From: Glandiceps talaboti
Taxonomy: Eukaryota > Hemichordata > Enteropneusta > Spengelidae
Assembly (NCBI RefSeq): GCF_964340395.1
Contig: NC_135565.1
Coordinates: 18,454,709-18,474,708, forward strand
Reading direction: 5' to 3'
Length of the DNA stretch: 20,000 bases
The stretch's first letter is position 1. Every line of letters begins with the position of its first letter. The position numbers and the translations under genes were made by a program. Under the pieces are notes generated by a model. The model searched no databases. It had not been told where the DNA came from and saw only the letters and a program-made list of their open reading frames with translations. Of the stretch, positions 12,415 to 20,000 are shown in pieces.

Positions 12415-12596
12415 AACTGTATACCTGTTTATCAGTCCGCCGAACTATTTCTAATTCTGGTTGACTCTATCTCTCTTCAAGTGTCTCAGCTTACATATAT
12501 TTCAGTGTCTTTTATTTTGTTCCCTGGCGTATCACATGAGAAAATTATCTCCAACAACTTACAAACTGAAAGTTAACAAAGAAAGTGTGAGCCAAT

Positions 12597-12636
12597 CAGT
12601 CAGTCAGTCAGTCAGTCAGTCAGTCAGTCAGTCAGT
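12597..12636 (+). repeat. (CAGT)10 microsatellite
   Basis: Ten CAGT units, homologous to 1453-1616, which is about four times longer and also carries GTCC units. Confidence 0.97.
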
Positions 12637-13044
12637 CGGTTGGTCTGTATGTCCATCAGTCGTGAGACTTATGTTTTTGTAATTGTTCTTTTTTAATTAA
12701 GTTGTCATAAAGTGTACTAAGTGTACTAAATCAAATAGAAATTTTGGTAGTATGCTCTCAAAATAGCATGATGTATTTCTATCCATTTGTGGGTTTCTCT
12801 CTTCACAAGGATTGTACAATGATCAACTAAGCCATGGAAGTCTGGTAGCATTACATACCATTGTGTTGATGAACAGATGGTAACACGTCACAGTGGTACT
12901 TCTAATTTTTTAAGTGGTTGTTTTGTGCAACTTTGGAGAGATTTTACCACTCTTTTATAGAAAATACAGATTCGAAAACAAACAGGTGGTTTGATTTCAA
13001 ACAGCTACTCAAATACTGAAACCGTTATAACGCGTTAAAAAGAT
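12637..13044. other. Intergenic spacer between copies 3 and 4
   Basis: Nearly identical to 1617-2021. No gene is seen. Confidence 0.6.
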
Positions 13045-13069
13045 ACACACACACACACATATACATACA

Positions 13070-13101
<32 letters not shown>

Positions 13102-13127
13102 CACACATACATACATGCATACATACA

Positions 13128-13161
<34 letters not shown>

Positions 13162-13178
13162 CACACATACATACATAC
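13045..13178 (+). repeat. (AC)n/(ACAT)n compound microsatellite
   Basis: A short AC tract, then ACAT units broken by ACAC stretches. Homologous to 2022-2177. Confidence 0.96.
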
Positions 13179-13290
13179 ACAGATACAGACAGAGACACAC
13201 ACAGACAGCGATAGAGACATAGAGACAGAAAGAAGGACAGATAAATAGAGAGGTGGTGAGGTTGAGGAGGGAAGGGAGAGAAACAAGATA

Positions 13291-13444
13291 CAGACAGACA
13301 GACACACAGACAGACACACAGGCAGACAGGCAAACAGACAGACAGATAGACAGACAGACAGGCAGACACAGACAGACAAACAAACAAACAAACAAACAAA
13401 CAAACAAACAAACAAACAAACAAATAAATAAATAAATAAACAAA
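13291..13444 (+). repeat. Degenerate (CAGA)n, (CAAA)n, (TAAA)n
   Basis: Imperfect CAGA units (13291-13377), then about 12 CAAA units (to 13424) and about four TAAA units (to 13440). At the homologous site in unit A (2304-2399) the CAGA part is almost perfect and the CAAA part is very short. Confidence 0.96.
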
Positions 13445-13477
13445 CAACTAGATTTAGTTTGAATTATATTTTGCTAT

Positions 13478-13483
13478 TTTATT
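13478..13483 (-). terminator. Poly(A) signal of lectin copy 4
   Basis: AATAAA on the minus strand about 65 nt past the copy 4 stop, at the same place in the homologous sequence as 2433-2438. Confidence 0.55.
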
Positions 13484-13545
13484 TCGTGCCATTCAATATT
13501 ACATGTCACAGCTAGTTGCGAAAGCATAATGCCATAATGAGCAAG

Positions 13546-16257
<2,712 letters not shown>

Positions 16258-16268
16258 TGTTTATCTGT

Positions 16269-16401
<133 letters not shown>

Positions 16402-16980
16402 TGGTTTAACAGAGCAGATTATATAATAATCTTCATGTATATGTGATTTAATTTTGGTTATTACAGCGGAAGAGCTTGACTTCGGAATAGTAGATTTTGT
16501 TTCATACACCAGATCCGTAAAATGATATCACACACATAATCAGGATGTAAAGTTGCTCATCTCGTGGTTTACTAATTGGAGTTTAAGGCAACTTAACAGC
16601 CCTAATATATCAAAGCTAAGATCGACGAACGTCAAACCCAAACGTCGGATTTCAGCCGTTTATATACAATTAACTTCACACAATACAAAACTTGTGAAGT
16701 ACGAAGCTGTTGGCGTGTCTGGTTTCTCAGTCACGCGGAAGGCGTGTACAAACGAGTCCTCCATTATCAATTCCATGAACCGGTATCTCCGTGGAGTTAT
16801 TTCTACAGCAGTACTTGCTTTCTATTGTATGGTATGGTATAAGCAAAAGAAGTTCTCCAGGTGAGAAAACGCCTGAACAAGTCAGTCATAGTTGAGAGTT
16901 TAAATACTAAAATGGAGAAAATGACTTCATGCCAGTGGAATGGAAAAGATAGTATTTATGACAGAGCACTGAAATATTCA
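16402..16980. other. Copy 4-specific segment in intron 1
   Basis: Not shared with copy 2. The plus strand has a 103-codon open frame (16553-16861, ending FYCMVWYKQKKFSR) that matches no family I recognise. The minus strand has TATATAAAC near 16658-16666, which could be a TATA box of an alternative promoter for copy 4. Both readings are weak. Confidence 0.3.
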
Positions 16981-17363
16981 AATTAATTAAAGATTAGATT
17001 TTGTAATACAAATTACGAATTGCATACGTTTTGACAATGTCTTGTAATTTAACAACCAATCGGACAATTTCATCTTAAAATAAAATTTTGACCATAAACT
17101 ATGAAATCCATATTTTAGATATTTAAGCATAGACTCTCAAAAGAAAAACACAATTATAAAACATGTCCATGCTTGCGCACACATATAATAACCACTACAT
17201 TTTCAATACATCCTTTTCCCAAGAATTGGACTACAGGTGACACGATAATAATGAATAAACATGATTAGAAATTATTGATATCATTATTGATACCTGTAGC
17301 TGTCAAATAAAACTTTTCCAATCGTGAAAGAAAAGAAAAACATTGAACATATTTTGTACTCAC

Positions 17364-17450
17364 GAGTCACGACTTTGTTGTTAACTTTATCTTCAAGGCA
17401 AATGTCTCTTCGATTGTTAGATTGCTTGAAATGTGTGCTATGTATGGAAA
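17364..17450 (-). other. Probable 5' non-coding exon of lectin copy 4
   Basis: GTGAGT donor at 17363-17358 on the minus strand. The preceding sequence aligns with the same exon of copy 2. The upstream limit is uncertain. Confidence 0.4.
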
Positions 17451-17459
17451 GAAACTACC

Positions 17460-17672
17460 GGGGCACTACTCTCGTATGAACACTTCATTTCAAACAGAGG
17501 TTTACATGTTCCCTTCCGTCAAGTTGCTGATGAGAATATATCTATGAACAACTCCCCCGTTTCATCTCTCTATGGTTTATAGAAAACGTATTTCTGTTGA
17601 ATTGTATAATCGCCTTTAAAACGTATGGTGTGTATCCTACCAATCATTTGAGTTTTGCCGCTGTTTGTTTAC
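17460..17672 (-). promoter_or_regulatory. Conserved promoter region of lectin copy 4
   Basis: In gene orientation GTAAACAAACAGCGGCAAA (17672-17654) is followed about 180-200 bp later by GAGAGTAGTGCCCC (17473-17460). This is the same pair and spacing as before copies 2 and 3. The first block includes a forkhead-type GTAAACA. Confidence 0.45.
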
Positions 17673-17839
17673 TGCTTTATAACCCAACAATGAGATTATC
17701 TATACCGTCATCCATATAACTGCATTATTTCTTTTGATTACAATGTTAGAATTGAAATGCTCACCATTCTCAACATATTCATCTTTACCGTTATTGCATC
17801 AGGCATGAAACTTACATTACTAGTTGTTCCTCTCTTCCG

Positions 17840-17985
17840 GTTTCTCTTCAGATGTTTGAGACCAGAAGACATAAGGAAATAAAAATGGTCCAATGACTGA
17901 TGAATAATTTATATGAAGAGTATCTTTACAACTAAGGATTGACGTTCGGTACGACTGTGACACGGATGGTACTACCCCTACCCGG
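17840..17985 (+). other. Degraded copy of the promoter-flank block
   Basis: Aligns with the minus strand of about 6960-6820, best around GGATTGACG and TACGACTGT. The open phase seen at 6841-6971 is broken here. It lies on the far side of copy 4's promoter, as expected if the flank was duplicated together with the gene. Confidence 0.4.
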
Positions 17986-18590
17986 TACCACAGGCGATCG
18001 GTGACCGTACTTACAGCAATTTTACCCTGACTGATGAAATTGATAATCTGGGAAGGAGAAATTGAATGGAAAGACAAAATCAGGAAGCGATTGTGCTTTT
18101 CCCCATGATAAATACAGCCAGCTCTCTGATATATGTATTTGAGTTAAATATTATTATGAACAATATGTCGTACAATTCAAATGATAATCCACAAGTTTCT
18201 TTAAAACACTCTAACATTTCTAATGGACATTTTCTTTATATACACACGTAAAACTGAAAGTCGGGCACTGCCACTGGTAACACAACCTGGCATTAGCTAG
18301 AAGTTTATTTACATAATGCCATAATGTTTTGTGAATGATTGAATGTATAATTTCAATGTCTTAATTTTCATACACCTCTCTATAAAACTTCATCATTGAA
18401 ATTAATCACATATCATAATTAACATATGGACATCAATTCGTTTGGATAAATGATGAGGCTTAACATATTTGAGATAAATAAAGAGCAGACCGAATTTCGT
18501 TGTTTTATTTCATGACAGTATATAGCATAGAGATAGAAATATACGCTAAATGGCATAATAGGCAAGTCATGTATGAACATTTACATCATG
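17986..18590. other. Spacer left of the relic exon
   Basis: AT-rich. Nothing recognisable apart from a minus-strand AATAAA at 18505-18510, which lies at the expected place downstream of the relic exon. Confidence 0.5.
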
Positions 18591-18672
18591 TACATGTTTA
18601 CTTTGTCATCACCTCCTGGCCAGGAGTCTGGACATTTGGAACGTTTCCAAAATTCTTTATAATTACAAAATA
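18591..18672 (-). pseudogene. Orphan last exon of a fifth lectin copy
   Basis: The minus strand reads FCNYKEFWKRSKCPDSWPG, then GDDKVNMYMM and TAA. This lines up with the last exon of copies 2 and 4 (YCNYEEFW...CPGDDDEV). The AG acceptor that precedes the exon in all other copies is missing, and the second cysteine is Trp, although another Cys lies nearby. No lectin exon is found to its right, where the rest of a minus-strand gene should be; the P450 gene lies there instead. The downstream AATAAA is kept. This is probably a truncated relic. Confidence 0.65.
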
Positions 18673-19214
18673 GATTGGCAGAACAAATTGTAAAAAAAAA
18701 ATGAAATGACATCGCAATGATAGAATTATATAGTTTTTCTATCCATAACCCACTCCTAACCTAAACTCGCTAGCTTATCAAAATATTTATCTATGATAAA
18801 ATCGTCAGTGCATTTTGAAAAAGGCTTCTAAGTACATAGGGTATGGAATCAACGTGACTTCCAGGATAAACTAAGATTGGATGTTGAAGCCAATGAACAC
18901 ATCTTTATCCTTGTACAAACACGTTGTCTTCAAGTAATTAACAGTTACGTGGTCAAGTTAATACCGACATGATACAACATCATTGCTATTATTATTTAGC
19001 TATCAACGATATAAAAACAAAACAAAGACATGACTGTTTAAGTACGACCACTGCTTTGTTTCTTCACTAGTTCAGTTTTGATATTACTTTGAATTTACAC
19101 CATTGTCCATGCAACAAAAAATGTCATGTGTCTATTCACCACAGATAGGTTTTCTGTTTTTAAAAAAAACTAAATTTAGAAACAATGGTCAATATAGATG
19201 ACTGACAGAGTGTC
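18673..19214. other. Spacer between lectin relic and P450
   Basis: AT-rich, no gene recognised. It should include the 3' UTR of the P450 on the minus strand, but no clear AATAAA was seen close to its stop. Confidence 0.5.
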
Positions 19215-19998
<784 letters not shown>

Positions 19999-20000
19999 GT

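Overview
This window is animal nuclear DNA: AT-rich, intron-bearing, with split genes, AATAAA signals and very many microsatellites. It suggests a marine invertebrate. A lophotrochozoan, most likely a mollusc, is my best guess from the (GTCT)n, (CATA)n and (GA)n repeats together with a small secreted C-type lectin family and a CYP4 gene. The species cannot be read from the sequence.

Most of the window (1-17,700) is an array of four C-type lectin genes in alternating orientation: copy 1 (+, only its last two exons are here), copy 2 (-, 2540-5240), copy 3 (+, 8551-11999) and copy 4 (-, 13546-16257). Copies 1/2 and 3/4 are tail-to-tail pairs, and copies 2/3 are head-to-head. The pair is itself tandemly duplicated: about 1-6275 reappears at about 10716-17725, at an initial offset of 10,715 bp. 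The three complete genes share one five-exon coding structure: a signal-peptide exon, a 10-nt micro-exon, a 376-nt exon with most of the lectin domain, an 89-nt exon that closes the domain, and a short 3' exon for a two-cysteine acidic tail. They predict secreted proteins of 215, 216 and 228 residues with an EPN (mannose-type) motif. Each is preceded by a probable non-coding first exon and a promoter region with two conserved blocks.

Two subfamilies exist: plus-strand copies 1 and 3, and minus-strand copies 2 and 4. Their introns and C-terminal tails differ. Even so, copies 3 and 4 are identical over 291 bp of the lectin exon, which points to gene conversion between inverted copies. Homologous introns and spacers carry microsatellites at the same places, but with different lengths and different repeat units.

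To the right, an orphan degraded last exon of a fifth minus-strand lectin lies at 18591-18672. The window ends in the last two exons of a CYP4-family cytochrome P450 on the minus strand (19215-19976, continuing off the right edge). Everything else is intron, spacer or microsatellite.
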